DNA of 64,000 bases from Planctomycetia bacterium (GTDB lineage: Bacteria; Planctomycetota; Phycisphaerae; UBA1845; UTPLA1), in the NCBI GenBank assembly GCA_015075745.1, contig JABTTW010000002.1, positions 882,453-946,452 of the forward strand, given 5' to 3'. Under the pieces are notes generated by a model. The model searched no databases. It was not told the DNA's origin and saw only the letters and a list, made by a program, of their open reading frames with translations. The position numbers and the translations under genes are program-made. Position 1 is the stretch's first letter; each line of letters starts with the position of its first letter. Positions 63,017 to 64,000 of the stretch are shown piece by piece.

Positions 63017-64000
63017 GCGTCTTCCTCCGATCCATGATCAGCCTTCGATACAGGGCCGCGTACTGCCGGGCGACGATGTCCGCATGAAACCGGCTCGTCA
63101 TGGTTTCATGCGCGGCGTCGGCCCAGCGGCGCGCGGCCTCTCGATCGTCCAATGTTCGTGCCAGGCCCCGGGCCAGCGCGTCGGGTTGCTGCGAGGGTAC
63201 CAAAAGACCGTTGACTTCGCTGATGATCGCCTCGGGTATGCCGCCGACATCGGTGGCGACGATCGGCTTCCGCATGGCCATCGCTTCGAGGAGGACATTC
63301 GGCATGCCTTCCGACTTGGACGGCAGACAGACGACATCCGCGGCGGCGAGGGCCGGGTAGACATTCTCCACGAAGCCCGCGAGGCGAACGACATGCGACA
63401 AACCCAGGGTGTCAATCTGCTTCTGCAAGGCGGCGCGATCGTCGCCATCACCGAGCACGACAAACCGCACGTCGGAATGGGTCGCTTGCAGGCGCGCCGC
63501 GGCGTCGATGAGGGTGTCCACGCCCTTTTCGTAGCTCAGCCGGGCGATGGTCAGGACGATCGGCCCGCGGCCTTCGCCCCAGGCGGATCGCAAGGCGGCG
63601 CCCTCGCCGGAGAAATCGCCCTCGGGAGGCTCGATGCCGGTGTGGATGACGCTGACACTATCAGGCCGCATGTGGAGCCGGTCGATGCAGTCGGTGGCCA
63701 CGGCCTTTGACACGGCGATGGTGTGCGTCGGAAGTGCCGCACAGATGGCATCGAGTATCCGGTCCGAACGTCGCTTCTTTTCCCTGCGGAAGGCTCCCAT
63801 GGCGTAACACGTCGAGACAAGGACCGGAGCGGCGGCCCATCGCGCGGCCAGACCGGCGAAAAGATCGGCCCTGAGCAAATGCGTATGAACGATGTCGGCC
63901 TCGAACGACTCGATAAAGTCGCGGGCGCGGAAGATGGCGCGCGGGTCGTGCTCGCCGGCGACGTCGATGTTCTCGGTCCTGACGCCGATATCGTTGAGCT
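62991..64000 (-). CDS. Family 4 glycosyltransferase, 5' end outside the window
   Basis: The frame stays open to the window edge; the visible part is 336 residues. It is a GT-B enzyme: EADIVHTHLLRADLFAGLAA on the N-terminal side, then VIHTGIEP, ARLSYEKGVDTLIDA, the donor-binding SKSEGMPNVLLEAMA and VGGIPEAI. It adds sugars during exopolysaccharide assembly in the cytoplasm. The TTG at 63878 is internal. An in-frame start must lie beyond 64000. Confidence 0.9.
   Translation of the reverse strand, partial: LNDIGVRTENIDVAGEHDPRAIFRARDFIESFEADIVHTHLLRADLFAGLAARWAAAPVLVSTCYAMGAFRREKKRRSDRILDAICAALPTHTIAVSKAVATDCIDRLHMRPDSVSVIHTGIEPPEGDFSGEGAALRSAWGEGRGPIVLTIARLSYEKGVDTLIDAAARLQATHSDVRFVVLGDGDDRAALQKQIDTLGLSHVVRLAGFVENVYPALAAADVVCLPSKSEGMPNVLLEAMAMRKPIVATDVGGIPEAIISEVNGLLVPSQQPDALARGLARTLDDREAARRWADAAHETMTSRFHADIVARQYAALYRRLIMDRRKTRGFVAEAS

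Overview
The window looks like the chromosome of a planctomycete, possibly a Phycisphaerae-like lineage. It is GC-rich. Several unrelated secreted enzymes end in the same dockerin-like EF-hand module. Other hallmarks are a DNRLRE protein with a PEP-CTERM tail, thrombospondin-type-3 repeats before an Arg-rich C-terminus, and a C-terminal zinc ribbon of the NRSGxCPECG type. These traits are recognised from memory; no database search was possible.

Layout. 0-0.7 kb: tandem repeat array carrying a covarying hairpin. 0.7-13 kb: aldehyde dehydrogenase, secreted M1 peptidase, OPT transporter with a zinc ribbon, PLD-like protein, polytopic membrane protein, and an M16 peptidase pair with one active and one inactive subunit. 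13.4-18.9 kb: multicopper oxidase fused to a DNRLRE domain, a stand-alone DNRLRE/PEP-CTERM protein, and a redoxin-cytochrome c-monooxygenase-like fusion. 18.9-23.2 kb: class III polyhydroxyalkanoate (PHA) cluster with an SDR reductase, phaC, phaE, a phasin and a divergent phaR around palindromic sites. 23.2-25 kb: small phosphatase lipoprotein, a deleted group II intron remnant right after the ribosomal terminator, rpsI and rplM. 25-40.5 kb: housekeeping and secreted genes (Gfo/Idh/MocA-like, tandem ACT, DUF547, a PcaF-type thiolase, a giant repeat protein, rimO, purE, MATE, a beta-propeller di-haem protein, a GT-C-like membrane protein, a 66-aa gene). 40.6-44 kb: DASS transporter and a VKOR-DsbA-DsbA fusion. 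44.1-56 kb: complete Tad pilus locus (flp, cpaA, tadE, cpaB, cpaC, tadG, cpaE, cpaF, tadB, tadC). 56-59.9 kb: PDZ protein, XRE-S24 regulator, zinc-ribbon membrane protein and a dispersed-repeat island. 59.9-64 kb: an ABC ATPase-GNAT fusion (COG2401 type) and the start of an exopolysaccharide cluster that leaves the window.

How the genes fit together. The PHA genes give reduction, polymerisation, granule coating and regulation; the thiolase at 27.6 kb could supply acetoacetyl-CoA but looks more like a beta-ketoadipyl-CoA thiolase. The Tad locus contains pilin, prepilin peptidase, secretin, ATPase, platform proteins, localisation ATPase and minor pilins, with hairpins after flp and before cpaE that may tune expression. 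The exopolysaccharide genes and the PEP-CTERM-like tails fit an exosortase-type surface system, but no exosortase is seen here.

The observations most worth a second look are the 153-bp group II intron remnant, the paired palindromes at the phasin-phaR boundary, the basic tails shared by PhaC, PhaE and PhaR, the covarying hairpin repeats, the shared C-terminal EF-hand module, the monooxygenase-like fusion lacking copper ligands, and the COG2401-type fusion.
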